A model generated the notes under the pieces. That model was not told where the DNA came from. It worked only from the letters and a program-made list of their open reading frames with translations, and did not search any database. Below, piece after piece: positions 22,523 to 33,148 of a DNA stretch of 64,000 nucleotides; positions within the stretch are counted from its first letter, which is position 1; the number at the start of each line of letters is the position of its first letter. Origin of the DNA: Limnephilus marmoratus (lineage: Eukaryota > Arthropoda > Insecta > Trichoptera > Limnephilidae); the NCBI GenBank assembly GCA_917880885.1, contig OU862922.1:25358627-25422626 (forward strand), given 5' to 3'. A program made the translations under genes and the position numbers.

Positions 22523-23540
22523 AACGCCCGTACATAGGGCTATTACATACATAATACAAGTGTATCGAACATTTACAAACATTATATATATAGAATAACA
22601 TACAGTACATACATACGTTGCATATTAGTACAACAAATATTTATCATTTTACAAACATATCAGATACATAAATAACTAATTATTTTTGCTTTGATGCAAG
22701 ACGGTGAGGTATTGAAAATATCGAAAAGGTCTGTATACGTATTGGCAGTTCGGTGAAAATGCACTAGCGGTGAATGATAGGAATAGTTAGTGCTATGATT
22801 GTCACTGTGGAAAAGGTGGTGGAGTCGAGTTGATTTAACAGGGACACGAATATTTATAACACTTAACATTTGAGGGCAGTCTATGAGATTGTTCAGTAAT
22901 TTAAAAAGTATAAGAATGTCATTAATAGTACGCCTGGTAGAAAGTAGTGGTAGGTTTAGATCAGACATTAATGCATTGTAGCGGATTTCAATTACAGGCT
23001 GTCTCAATTTGAATTGAATGTATCGAAGAAATTTTCTTTGTACTCTCTCCAAACGGTGTAAGTTACAGGTATAAATCGGAGACCATACAGGAGATGCATA
23101 TTCCAGCTGCGATCTTACAAGAGGGCAGTAAAGTAGCTTAATTGACTTAATGTTTTAAAAAATCCTTGTGTTACGTATTACAAAACCTAGAATTTGCATG
23201 GCCTTATTGGAAATTGTTTCACAGTGACGATCAAATGTAAGTTTCCGGTCAAAAATAACACCAAGGTCTTTGATAAATGGTACTAATGCAATTTCATTAT
23301 TGTTAATTAAATACGATGTAGATATTGGAATTCGTGAACGGTAAAAACACATGTGGAAACATTTTTTTACGTTTAGGAATAATTTATTTATTTCACACAC
23401 CAGCTAGCAAGTCTATCTAAATTTTGCTGAAGGATAAGTGCATCATTTAAACATTTTATAATCTTAAAAAGCTTTAAGTCATCTGCGAATAGAATGAATT
23501 TGACATTATCGAAACATAAAGATAACATAATGATATTTGA
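22498..23540 (-). pseudogene. LINE RT C-terminal half (minus), tail-to-tail
   Basis: On the minus strand: ILFADDLKLFKII (motif C), a frameshift near 23400, then NKLFLNVKKC, FIKDLGVIFDRKLTF (motif D/E region), a shift near 23150, SQLEYASPVWSP, LERVQRKFLRYIQFKLRQ, LLNNLIDCPQMLSVINIRVP and a stop after ISYLCI (22660). The 3' UTR ends in a hairpin (GCCCTATGTACGGGC) and (AAAT)n shared with the neighbouring plus-strand LINE. CR1/Jockey type, 5'-truncated, dead. Confidence 0.8.
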
Positions 23541-23550
23541 CCGTGTTGCA

Positions 23551-23781
23551 AGTTATTATGTTATTGCTGTGAATCCTTTCCATTTACATGCTTGTCATTT
23601 GACTTACTATTGTGTTCACTCTGGGTTAGTTATTATGTTATTGCTGTGAATCCTTTCCATTTACATGCTTGTCATTTGACTTACTATTGTGTTCACTCTG
23701 GGTTAGTTATTATGTTATTGCTGTGAATCCTTTCCATTTACATGCTTGTCATTTGACTTACTATTGTGTTCACTCTGGGTT
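23551..23781. repeat. 77-bp minisatellite, 3.0 copies
   Basis: Three consecutive 77-bp units starting at 23551, 23628 and 23705 (AGTTATTATGTTATTGCTGT...). The units look identical by eye, so the expansion is recent. Confidence 0.95.
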
Positions 23782-24110
23782 GTAGGTATGTACATATTAT
23801 TATTATTGATGTTGTGGAGTAAGAATAGATTTCTCACTCTGACTACTTTATGTTTTGTAATTTAGTAAGCAGATTATTAGTCTATAATATAGTTTATATT
23901 GTGTTTTTATATTTTTTTTTACAATTTTCAAGGATATAATTTTGTTAACTTCTTACGGGTACAGGACCCTTACTTTTTTTACTTTTTAATTATAATTTTA
24001 AATACTTATGTGAAAATCTGTTATTGGATATTATGTGTATTGTTAAGTGTAAAAAATCTGTTGATTTTCCCCAATAAATAAAAATAAATAAAAAATAAAT
24101 ACCTATACAA
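23782..24110 (+). repeat. Possible retroelement 3' UTR with A-rich tail
   Basis: T-rich sequence ending in CCCCAATAAATAAAAATAAA and more A/T repeats (about 24069-24103), resembling a polyadenylation signal plus LINE tail. No coding part is attached. Confidence 0.3.
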
Positions 24111-24810
24111 ACACAAAATGTAATAATTCTCTCCATGTGCAATTTCGTTAAAAAGTAATTACGTCCGTGCGAAATTCTAACCAACTATCACGCCATTTCG
24201 GGTAGGCAGAAAGGTCGGACCGCTAAACTACTCGGTGTTGGTATGCACTCTTTGCCTCATTCACATTCATACGTCGTCTCATAAGTATTCTTCTATTATT
24301 TTGACTCTTGACATGGCCCGACTCAAGTATCCGATTCACGTGATGGTGCCATGACTTCCTCAGGCGTCACCTATTTATTCCACCATTCACATTTGCGTCA
24401 TCTCCTTTCATTCATTTCTTCGTGCGTAATTCTGACATTGTCATATTGGTACATGAAAATCACGCCCGCCACCCTAAGATACACGGCGTACGGAAACTCA
24501 AAGCGCGAGCGGGAAACTTTTCGTTTTCCCCATTTTTTTCCCCATTTTATCGGCATTTAAAGGGCAAAAAAATTGGAGCCAGATCTATGCTTCGACACAT
24601 TTTACACGAAATTAAGAAAATTAAATTAACCACCTAGCGTACGTTTTTTTTTAAATTTGACTTTCCAACTTCGGACCCGATTTACTTGAAAACGAAAGCT
24701 CAAATCAAAAAAAGCTGTACCTCAAAATCGACGAGCAAATGTGATGAGGAATTACGAGTTTCGGCTGGTCCTAGCATCCAAGCTTACAAGCTTCTGGTCA
24801 CCTTAATATA
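24111..24810. other. No recognised feature
   Basis: Relatively GC-richer than its surroundings, with several C/T-rich stretches. The frames at 24351-24637 show no motif I know. Confidence 0.45.
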
Positions 24811-24813
24811 ATA

Positions 24814-25540
24814 TTAGGTCCTCACATATGAAATTGGCGTTTTGTAGGGGAGGAACATAAAGTCGATTTTCTTTAATATAATATATTTATTTAATCAAAG
24901 TATGTACCATTGCTATCTATGCACTTTTGCCATCTCATAGGTAGTTCATCGATCCCTTTACTAAAAAAACCATTCGGACGGGAATTAATAAAATCTTTGA
25001 AGGCGGTTTGGACTGCCCCATCGGAGTTGAATTTTTTCCCTTGCAAGAACTTATCCAAATTTCGAAAAAAATAGTAATCTGTTGGAGCAAGGTCCGGAGA
25101 ATACGGTGGATGTCTTAGACATTCCAACTGAAGCTCCTCTAATTTGGTAGCCATCTGTTGTGCAGTGTGTGGTCTAGCGTTCTAACGCGCGTTTATTGAT
25201 TTGCTTCACTCAATTCGTGAGGTACCCACGTTTCAGGCTTTTTCACCTTCCCAATTTGCTTCAAGTGGATTAAAACAGTTTTATCACTAACACGCAGCCT
25301 GCAGCTAACTCGGACGTGGTTTGCGATGTATCCGCTTTCACAATAGCCTTCAATTCTTCATTATCATCTTTGGTCTCCGGCCGTCCACGGGGCTTGTTCT
25401 GTAGGTCGAAATTTCCAGAACGAAAACGTTGGAACCAAAAACGCACTGTGTTTTCTTTTGCGGCACCGTCGCCATACACATCATTCCTTCGAGCTGTTTC
25501 TGCAGCACTGGTGCCACGGTGGAACTCGTTTGTTCGTGTC
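24814..25540 (-). mobile_element. mariner relic, internally deleted
   Basis: The left end has a mariner-like terminus after TA (24812-24813): TTAGGTCCTCACATATGAAA. The opposite TIR was not found, and the sequence loses mariner similarity near 25535. The transposase is split and lacks its core (see pseudogene). Confidence 0.75.
24891..25531 (-). pseudogene. mariner transposase remnant
   Basis: The N-terminal helix-turn-helix part: EFHRGTSAAETARR, GDGAAKENTVRFWFQRF, RSGNFDLQNKPRGRPET and TSQTTSELAAG, then a frameshift and PETWVPHELSE. The sequence then jumps straight to NARPHTAQQ, LEELQLECLRHPPYSPDLAP and TDYYFFRNLDKFL. The deletion removes the first catalytic aspartate region and the HD before NARPH; the third acidic residue (SPD) remains. 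It therefore cannot transpose. Confidence 0.85.
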
Positions 25541-26003
25541 TATATTATTGTCCATGAACCTTCTTTTCTAGTCCCCCTGTTAAATAATTTAATTATTCTT
25601 GTCGGCCGAAACGGCCGTGTAAATAACTTAGTAATTAGTAAAAAAAATAAACGCTGGCCGTTTTCATCGTACACAAAAACATGAAATTTTATACCAATTT
25701 TTTTTTCCGGCTTTGCCTTAATTTCAACGCTTTCATTTTAGCAATTAAAACAGCGCGGTGTCTTTTATAATTTTTGACAGTTAAAACGAAAATATTACTT
25801 CAAAAAATTACTTAGAAACTAGTCAGGAAAAACACAAATAACACCGGAGCTTACCGTTACCAAATTTTAACGATAATCCCTATATATTTCATAATGGACA
25901 ATGCATAAAAGATTAAGAATTTGTCTACTACAATTTTGTGCAATAGTTTACATTTCTGTTATTACAATTAAGGATATAAAAAAGGGTGATATAAAAAGGG
26001 TGA
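25541..26003. other. No recognised feature
   Basis: Contains a small palindrome CGGCCGAAACGGCCG near 25603. Otherwise nothing recognised. Confidence 0.45.
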
Positions 26004-26486
26004 CAGGGTATCCAGGGGAAAAGTGCATTAACTTCAGGAGGTGATTCTACATCCTGGTAAAAAAGATTTATAATTTTTCTGAAATGGCAACTTTTTTTTC
26101 CCTTGCAAAAAGACATAACTACTAAAAATCCTTAGTGCAAGGCACAATTTTTTTTTCTTTATTTTTTCCCACTATATCTTGATACATTTCATAAGTAATT
26201 TTTTACACATTTTTTCATTAAGGCACTCCCTGTGCGTGGGTAATATAAACTAAAGTGCTAAATTTCTCGATAAAGTTGCTGTTAGCTTGCCGGGCGCGAT
26301 TGTTGCAAGTTACTTGGTAATAATGAATAAAAATGCTGCCCGCACACAGCGGTCTAATTTTATCTGTTTACCACAAAACTACCCCTAAAATTTGGAATTT
26401 CGAAAAAAGTTATTTTATCTTTTTTACTTATACTATCATGTAGAATCACCTCCCGAAGTTAATATACTTTACCCCCGGACACCCTG
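26004..26486. mobile_element. TIR element Y, copy 1
   Basis: Begins CAGGGTATCCAGGGG, followed by GTGCATTAACTTCAGGAGGT and GATTCTACAT, and ends with the inverse: ATGTAGAATCACCTCCCGAA then TACCCCCGGACACCCTG. The inverted arms are about 55-60 bp. No transposase. Other copies at 30970 and 43598. Confidence 0.8.
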
Positions 26487-27159
26487 CATATGTGTAGTTA
26501 AAATGGTTCGTAATCATTAGACATTAAACGACATAAATATTTAGTACTTAATAAGAAGAAAAATAAAAAAATATATATTTTGGAGGATAAAAATAGAGCA
26601 TTGTAAAATTATTAGCACGATATTCAATACAGGGGAAGCTGTTTTTTGTTAATGATTTTTTTGATAGAGTTCAAAAACTGTATTTTATCATTCATGCTTC
26701 TGATTCCTTCTCGTAATTTATTATATAAATATTTTCCTTGGCATGTACGAGTATAATGCTACGGTGTATAACAAACCGGGAGCCAAAAAAACTGAGCTTA
26801 GGTTCGCCAATAGTAGAGAGGGGGGTGGGGACTGGCTATACATTCGCCCATGGGTGTCCTTTGCACTCATCCTCCATTTATTAAAACCAGGTCAGTTGCA
26901 TTCGATCTTAATATACTGGTTGGAATTGATTGCGAAAATAAATTCCTAGTGTGAACCTTTGTCTCTGGAACCTTTCAAGCAATGAATCAAAACCCTCATC
27001 AAGAGACCTTGGTCAAATAACAAGAAAGTTCCAATTTCACAGAAGATAATATAGGTAAATGTGATAAATTTACGAGTGCGATTTTTTCTTTTTTTTTATG
27101 AATTCCAAAATTCAAATTATGGAAAACTAAAAACTTCATTTTGGTTCGCAAAAAGTCTT
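26487..27159. other. No recognised feature
   Basis: AT-rich with a G-rich patch at 26818-26835. The frames here carry no motif I know. Confidence 0.45.
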
Positions 27160-28030
27160 CAATAGGCCACTTGCATGGATTCCATAACGACTTGGAAAAA
27201 ATCATGTGGATAGATCTTTTCACTAATATTAAGAAAATGTTAGTAAAATTGTATAGAAATATACAGTTTTTGTTATTTTTAAATAAATAAATCCATTATT
27301 TAGGCTTGTGACGTCACTACATGAAAATGTCCCGTCTCCGAAAATGTTCCTATTATTTTTTTAAAATTCCACACTGATTTATTTTTTTATATGGCATCAC
27401 TTTGATTTCAGGCGAATTTTTGAATTCGTTCACTAGATTTATTGTTTGTTCTCTGCGAACTTATCATTTGGTTTCACTTTTTGACAATTGCTCTGAAGAG
27501 AACCCCGTACTTTTAATGATCTACGGGGTTCTCTCCAGAACGTGCAGATGATGTCGGTACGTGTTTTAGAGGTATAATGATTATGGTGCTGATTTTAACA
27601 AAATTAAATTTTATAATATTCGTATTATTATTATAATTTACAAGTACAAGTATATTACATTGAATTTAGTAATATAGACGCTGTTCATTATAATGATTTA
27701 TGGTCAATAAGATGGATCAAGGAAAAAAAATATTTATGAGATGTAATGTTTTTGGTATGCCTCGTTATTCTCCTGTGCCATTCGTGTGGAAAATGTTCTT
27801 TTTTTTTTAAATGATTTTCGGCTATGTAATTATCGTTTTTTCAAACCTATAAAATTATGTCCCGTCTTTCCGGTTTATAAAAAATGGTCTGATTTATCGG
27901 ATTGAAATTTTCAAAAAATCCCCAGGGTTTCAAAAATACGATTAAAAAATAAAAAAAAATACAGAATGTCTTAGAATATTTGCCTAAACCGGAAAAAAAT
28001 TAAAAAAAATTTGATGCAAGTGGCCTATTG
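27160..28030 (+). mobile_element. Inverted-repeat element P, copy 1
   Basis: 871 bp bounded by perfect 17-bp TIRs: CAATAGGCCACTTGCAT and its complement. Near the middle is a strong hairpin, GAGAACCCCGTA/TACGGGGTTCTC (about 27499-27535). A TGACGTCAC palindrome lies near 27309. No ORF. A second copy lies inverted at 35824-36691. No clear TSD at either copy. Confidence 0.85.
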
Positions 28031-28349
28031 GGCTGCAGGTTTAGCATGCCTGATTTAGGGCATACAAGTACATATGTTCACGTTTAGTACGATTTTCAGA
28101 TATGAAGGAGTATTTATCTTTATATTTCATAATTTGTATAAACAATTTTTTACAAATAAATTTTTACATGAAGGATCTTTGATTTCTTCGAATACGTATT
28201 ATATAATCATAAAGCTATTTTGTTCCTATTTTATAGTCACATCTATTTACTTATATTCATAATTTCCTACATTGGTAATACAGATAATCTCCTACATGTT
28301 TTTATATTACGATTGCATGTATCACTTTTATGTAAAAGCCTTTTTCCTC
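28031..28349. other. No recognised feature
   Basis: AT-rich, with hydrophobic chance frames only. Confidence 0.45.
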
Positions 28350-28535
28350 TATCTCCAATGGCGCTACAGCCCATATCGAGCCTTGGCCTCCTGCAAAATT
28401 CGTCTCCAACTCCTCTAGTCCTCAGCGGCTGACTTCCAGTTTGGTACCTGGAGAAGCTGTGCTGCATCCCCTCTTATTTTGTTTCCCACCTCAGTCTGGG
28501 TCATCCCACTTTTCTCTTTCCACCAGGGTGTCCAG
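28350..28535 (-). pseudogene. RTE-type LINE C-terminal fragment
   Basis: On the minus strand the frame with blocks GMTQTEVGNKIRGDAAQLLQ, VPNWKSAAED and SWRRILQEAKARYGL matches the last part of RTE-clade polyproteins (R-RW-D-----L------W---A-DR--W---I-EAK---GL). One stop interrupts it. Only the C-terminal 50-60 residues and a short 3' UTR remain. Confidence 0.6.
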
Positions 28536-28559
28536 TTAAAATTCTTTTTGGGACGCGTG

Positions 28560-28608
28560 TATCTGACATTCTAAGCTGTAAAAGCCTTTTTAGGCGAATA
28601 AATAAATA
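28560..28608 (+). repeat. LINE 3'-end hairpin and tail
   Basis: TGTAAAAGCCTTTTTAGGCG followed by (AATA)n matches the 3' end form of the plus-strand LINE at 51795-51848 (TGTAAAAGCCCATCAGGGCG plus AATAAATA). A tail without a body. Confidence 0.55.
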
Positions 28609-29183
28609 AATCAATATTAATATGCAATGTTAAGATTTGTGGCATCGGGATATTTTCGAAGAGTTGGTTTTTTTGGGCCAAAATTATATGGCAAACTTAA
28701 ACAGAATCTTCTTCATTGAAAAAAAGATGTGGCCTTCACCCTGCTCATGAAGTGATACTTCCACATTGTTCAAATAATCACGTTCATATCCAAACATATT
28801 TTGTGGGAATGCATCGCAAAAAACACCACTTCTTTGGTGTTCACACGAAAAAGGCATTCAATTCCATTCTCAAAAAATTCCCAGCCATCTCTAAGCATCC
28901 AAAAAAATATTTATATTTTCTTCTGGCCTTGAGTTGTTCCCTCACAGTATAGTATAAATACATTCCATCACACATTACTCCCTCTTTATTGTCGCACAAC
29001 CATTTTTTTCCTCCGACAGTATCACAGTATTTATTTCGTTTACCACTCACCGAAATGACCATCTCAAGTGTTCAGTAATTTGATTCATGGTGGAATATAG
29101 GGATGAAATTAAATAAGGCTAATGCTAAATACAAAATATTCAAAAGAATTGTTTTATTAATTTATTGGTTGTAATTATAATAT
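28609..29183. other. No recognised feature
   Basis: A minus-strand frame at 28841-29062 has biased composition but no domain I recognise. Treated as non-coding. Confidence 0.4.
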
Positions 29184-29300
29184 ATTAGCTGGTACCCGGT
29201 ATGCGTTGCAATGCGATTCAAAGACATAATTTAATTCTTCCTTTTGTGTTGAAATTGTAACCAAAGTCACACTTCATTTTTATTGTTTTTACAAGAAAAG
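29184..29300 (-). mobile_element. Helitron 3' terminus (minus)
   Basis: Reverse complement reads GCATTGCAACGCATACCGGG then TACCAGCTAA, similar to the Helitron 3' ends at 485 and 59543 and ending in CTAA (CTRR rule). The 5' end was not located, so the extent is only the recognisable part. Confidence 0.5.
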
Positions 29301-30386
29301 GTACGATTTACATATGTGATATAAAGTAAAATTTTGAGGAATAAACATTTTTCTCAAAGCGCAACAATCACTGGTAGACGTCAGTTTCCAAGTTGTTATT
29401 CTTGTTTATGGATGAGTTTATAGTGAGTTTAGATATATATGAGTTTATCTCATTTTTCGGTGATGATATTTTTTTCTTGATCCTAATTATACGCGACGTA
29501 AATGGATTTGTTTTCGAGTCCGATTTTGTATTTATTATCACTTGCTGCTGCATATATTCGTTATCAATTGCGTTTATGTTTTCAATTGATAAGTTAATTG
29601 AAGAACGTAATTACGCCAAACGCGCAATGTTTCGTTCGCCAATAGCAGCACTCCTATTGTTTAGCGGGTTATGGAGGGGATAATGGGCTGGCGGCACGGT
29701 ACTGTACGGGAACGTAAATTCTACTTCTTGGATTTATAGTTGTATAATATGCTTTCTTCGACACGTTCAATATAATTTAGATAATTTGTATACCGCCGTT
29801 TCAGTGAAAAATCACCTCAAGGGCCCAGTACACACTTATAATATATATCTAAAGTCAGCCAGTCATAACAATGTGGACTCAAGGTTTAAATATCGTATAA
29901 AATAGAGTACCTACCTACACTACTTGATGTTATATATTGGCTAGGCAATGTATCATCTGTTTAAGAACTTCCGGAATAATAATATCACGTGCTACCCTTA
30001 ACGGCCCTGGGCTAAGGGCGGGCGCCATTCCACAACCCTTCCCGACACATTTATGAGGGAGATAGTCGAAGCATCGCCCTTCGTAAGGCTCCAAGGTTCC
30101 TTCAGAGCATCTTATCTGGCATACCACTGTGGGAATTCATGCATGCCTGAGTCGATCAATTGGGTTTTATCATCGACTTCGCAGAATATGTAGGAAGTAC
30201 ATTGTACAAATGTTTGTGGAATGTAGAACGCTCTTATAACAATTTAGTGCGTTGAGAAGTTTTGATTGGTTGGGATTACATGCCTACAAATACAATAATT
30301 TAAAATAAAACAATAACTTAGTAAACATCACTTTTATTCTTTTGAATGTAGCTATAACTTTGTGGTTATCCATTATACTCGTAAAT
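29301..30386. other. No recognised gene
   Basis: Contains a C/G-rich block (29990-30130) whose minus-strand frame CSEGTLEPYEGRCFDYLPHK has no family I can name. The rest is AT-rich. Confidence 0.4.
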
Positions 30387-30425
30387 AATGTTACTTTGTT
30401 TGAACCACTTATATATTTGAGTAAA

Positions 30426-30463
30426 GCCAACCGGTTTCGGAACAACCGGTCCTTCTTCAGGGC
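30426..30463 (-). ncRNA. Hammerhead ribozyme motif, core intact
   Basis: Minus strand: stem I GCC, core CTGAAGA, stem II GGACC...GTTCC-like (one mispair), core GAAA, palindromic stem III ACCGGT, cleavage-site base U (GUU fits NUH), stem I GGC. The hexamer ACCGGT gives a very short stem III of the kind that works as a dimer in retroelement hammerheads. Confidence 0.6.
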
Positions 30464-30640
30464 AAACGTTTACTGATTTGAAAGTTACAAAATAGTTAAT
30501 AAATATTGTCTTACAGCCCAATCATGGATATGTTCTCCTACCCACCCACTCTTCATTAATACCTTGCAACGGCTCCACCCCTACCATAATAAAAATTGTT
30601 TCCATCCACTATTTTGTAACTGTCAAATCAGTATACGTTT

Positions 30641-30677
30641 GCCCCGAAGAAGGAACGGTCGTTCCGAAACCGGTCGG
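30641..30677 (+). ncRNA. Hammerhead motif, core mutated
   Basis: Same layout as the minus-strand partner, with a better stem II (GGAAC/GTTCC), GAAA, ACCGGT and C at the cleavage position. However, the first core box reads CCGAAGA instead of CTGANGA. Loss of the invariant U4 predicts no activity. Confidence 0.55.
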
Positions 30678-30728
30678 CTTTACTCAAATATATAAGTGGT
30701 TCAAACAAAGTAACATTGCTTCATTTAT

Positions 30729-30890
30729 CACTTTTATTGTTTATATACTTTACGCCGACCTGGTTTCGCTACGACCGAAGCTTTTTCAGGGCAGTTTACG
30801 AGCCTACACGCAGTACACGCGTATATGGGCCTTGAAGAAGCTACGATTGTAGCGAAACCCGGTCGGCATAAAGTATATAATATAGAAGTG
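30729..30890. mobile_element. Inverted hammerhead pair, locus 1b
   Basis: A second, different inverted pair 11 bp to the right: arms 30729-30795 and 30826-30890 (TATACTTTACGCCGAC and its complement outermost). The left arm (minus) has box CTGAAAA and GAAAC. The right arm (plus, 30828-30867) has TTGAAGA, a perfect stem II GCTAC/GTAGC, and GAAACCCGGTC. Each box 1 has one damaged base, so neither is expected to cleave. Confidence 0.6.
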
Positions 30891-30969
30891 TTATTTACAA
30901 AGTTGTAAAGATTAAATTATAATGTCACATCACAAAGTATCTGCTTCACATGAAAACAAAAAAAAAAAA

Positions 30970-31356
30970 TGGTTGTCCGGGGGTAAAGTGCATTAACTTC
31001 GGGAGGTGATTCTACATTATGGTCGGAGTAAAAAAGATTAACGACTTTTTCCGAAATTCCAACGTTTTTTTTCCATACAAAAAGACGTACCTACTAAAAA
31101 TCCTCAGTGATAGATCTTACTTGCTGAGAGCCTGCCGGGCACGATTGTGGCAACATCGTATGGTTGTGATTGGCCCGTATCTATTAACAGCGGAAAATAA
31201 TAAAGCTGGCCGCACACGCCGGTCTAATTTTATCTTTTTACCACAAAACTACCCCGAAAAGTTGGAAGTTCGAAAAAAGTTTTTTTATCATTTTTACTTA
31301 TAATATCATGTAGAATCACCTCCCGAAGTTAATGCACTTTACTCCCTGTCACCCTG
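30970..31356. mobile_element. TIR element Y, copy 2
   Basis: Left arm from GTCCGGGGGTAAAGTGCATT (first bases eroded) and right arm ending CACCCTG before TATA. Internal sequence matches the copy at 43598. The 94-codon frame across it (31019-31303) is a chance product of the non-coding element. Confidence 0.8.
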
Positions 31357-31651
31357 TATACCTGTATTATTATTTATTTGGGTGGCAAGTGTGTGGACTT
31401 TTCGCCATTATTTTTGGGTGACCGGACAACCCAACAAAATGGCCCTTCATCACTCCTTTGAAAAGTCATTAAAAGTGATGAAAAAAATGAAAAAATTAGG
31501 TTAAATAGGTTACGTTAGGTTAGGATAAAATGTGGCCTTTTTATAAATTTGTTGATAAGGCTATTTTATCAATTTTGATGACTTTTAGAAGAGATATCGA
31601 AATGCCACTTTGTTGGGTTGTCATGGAACCGTTTATGAAGTGAATTTTTTT
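31357..31651. other. No recognised feature
   Basis: Contains a short GTTAGGTTA-type run at 31500-31530. Nothing else identified. Confidence 0.4.
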
Positions 31652-31890
31652 TTACTTCAGCTCCGCATTAGGAAAGAAATCCATAAGGGCTTATGTCACT
31701 TTTGGGGATGCTGTGTAGCGAGTATTTAGAGAAAAGGAAGTTCTGGGAAGGAAAAATGTGTGAGGGGTGGGTAAGAATCTAGGATCAATGTGTCCAGGAG
31801 TGATGGATATATGATCCCATCCCACCCATTGCCGCCAAGACTTCCTCACTCCGTGAACCCGGGCTCCCCTGCTAAGTCACCTTCACCATT
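31652..31890 (-). repeat. Retroposon-like repeat Z, partial (minus)
   Basis: Matches the minus strand of Z (39661-40113): shared GGGGATGCTGTGT, AGGAAGTTCTGGGAAGGAAA, AATCTAGG, CCAGGAGTGA and CCCCTGCTAAGTCACC. The 5' start is missing. Confidence 0.7.
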
Positions 31891-31899
31891 ATTTTCAAG

Positions 31900-31995
31900 G
31901 CATGAATGCAGTGCGTTTCTGCACCAAAATAATGCATTTTCAGTTTCAGCTCGATCGGATGTCGGGAAGTGGGTTAACTTCCATCTCCAAGATTC
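31900..31995 (+). repeat. Repeat T, copy 1
   Basis: Contains TTTCAGCTCGATCGGATGTC, then GGGAAGTGGGTTAACTTCC and CTCCAAGATTC. Similar to 37235-37330 and, inverted, 50185-50260. I associate this sequence with lepidopteran genomes from memory. Confidence 0.6.
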
Positions 31996-32703
31996 CACTT
32001 CATTCAAACCATATATATTTTGTATGTAATTACTGTTTTTTTATCCTTTATTTGTACTTTAATTTTTTTGTTCTTTCTTTTTGTTCGTTGCTTATAAAAA
32101 ACTGCTTTTGTAATATACTATAAATGAATTGTTTATAACAAAATAAAAAAATAGGAATTCAAAAAGGTTTATTATAAAAAGAAAATTCATTTCCCTTTTT
32201 TTATGCGAGTTACAATAATAATAATAGCCGCCCTCTAATTCACATTTACAAACAAGATTAAATAAAAAAGCCTTTTAAGTTCCCCCCTCAGACTACCATC
32301 GGGTATTATTAAAATAATGACATCTAACGTCCCCCGGCAGGCATTAAATCTTCACGTTTCTTTGCGAGTTTGCCTTCTACCAAATTTCTGTTTTATTTCC
32401 TGGCGTAATCTTTTAAATGACAACCACGCATTTTATCTCTTGGCACAAATATAATATACCTACATATTATAAAATTTTATACGTACTAAAAAAAAAATCT
32501 TCAGAAACCCTTATGTCTTTTTCCTGTGTAATTTAATTTGAGTTTAAGAAAGTTGAATTCAAATACTTATTCATTTTATTCAAATGGCGTAAATTTCAAA
32601 AATATATGGAAGATTGGAGTCGACTTTGGACTTAGAAGAGTTGAGATGTTGAATGAGGAGAAGCAAATTTCAGATACGGCTTGATAGAAGCGAGGATATT
32701 TGC
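31996..32703. other. No recognised feature
   Basis: AT-rich, T-runs, no gene or repeat partner seen. Confidence 0.45.
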
Positions 32704-33148
32704 TTAGGCCGGTTACAGTGCTCGACCGACGGTCGGTGCGTACGGTCGGTCCTGACGATACGCATGCGTACAGTCGGTCCTGATGATCGCATACCACCAA
32801 CCGACCGTCGGTGCGTACCGTCAGTTCACGATTGACCAACAAGCTGACCGGACGTCGTACGCGAAATTTATTAATTAATAGCTGCTTATTATCTTCGTAG
32901 ACGTATTAGGAACAGAAGACGTAGATATCACGTACACCCGATCGTCGCCCAGATAGCATTTCTAGCTCGTCGGTCGACCGACGGTCTGCATGCGCACGCT
33001 CTCGACCGACGATTCTCGTACGTACTGCGTAGCGATATACGCTTGCGTACGGTCGGTCCTGCACTGAACGATTTAGGAATTTTCATACAAATGACAAGCG
33101 CGACCGACGTACGCACCGACTGTCGGTCGAGCACTGTAACCGGCCTTA
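32704..33148 (+). mobile_element. PIF/Harbinger deletion derivative
   Basis: Termini GGCCGGTTACAGTGCTCG and the inverse, CGAGCACTGTAACCGGCC, flanked by TTA on both sides (32704-32706, 33146-33148): the 3-bp TSD of PIF/Harbinger. The subterminal regions are packed with CGACCGACGGTCGGT-type repeats on both sides. A central segment (about 32878-32960) encodes YYLRRRIRNRRRRYHVHPI, like the start of Harbinger nucleases, but without the DDE domain. Confidence 0.85.

Larger units (their letters stand above)
30387..30717. mobile_element. Inverted hammerhead pair (Penelope-type), locus 1a
   Basis: Two about 110-bp arms in inverted orientation (30387-30496 and 30608-30717) around a 110-bp centre. Each arm holds a hammerhead-like motif. 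Inverted terminal repeats carrying hammerhead motifs are known from Penelope-like retroelements. No Penelope RT or GIY-YIG sequence lies between them, so this is a deletion product or solo inverted repeat. Confidence 0.7.

Noticed and set aside
23551..23781. CRISPR or satellite array
   Set aside because: Three identical 77-bp units without spacers; a minisatellite.
28841..29062. Possible transposase piece (VGGKKWLCDNKEG...)
   Set aside because: No catalytic motif or repeat partner, and I could not match it to a family with confidence.
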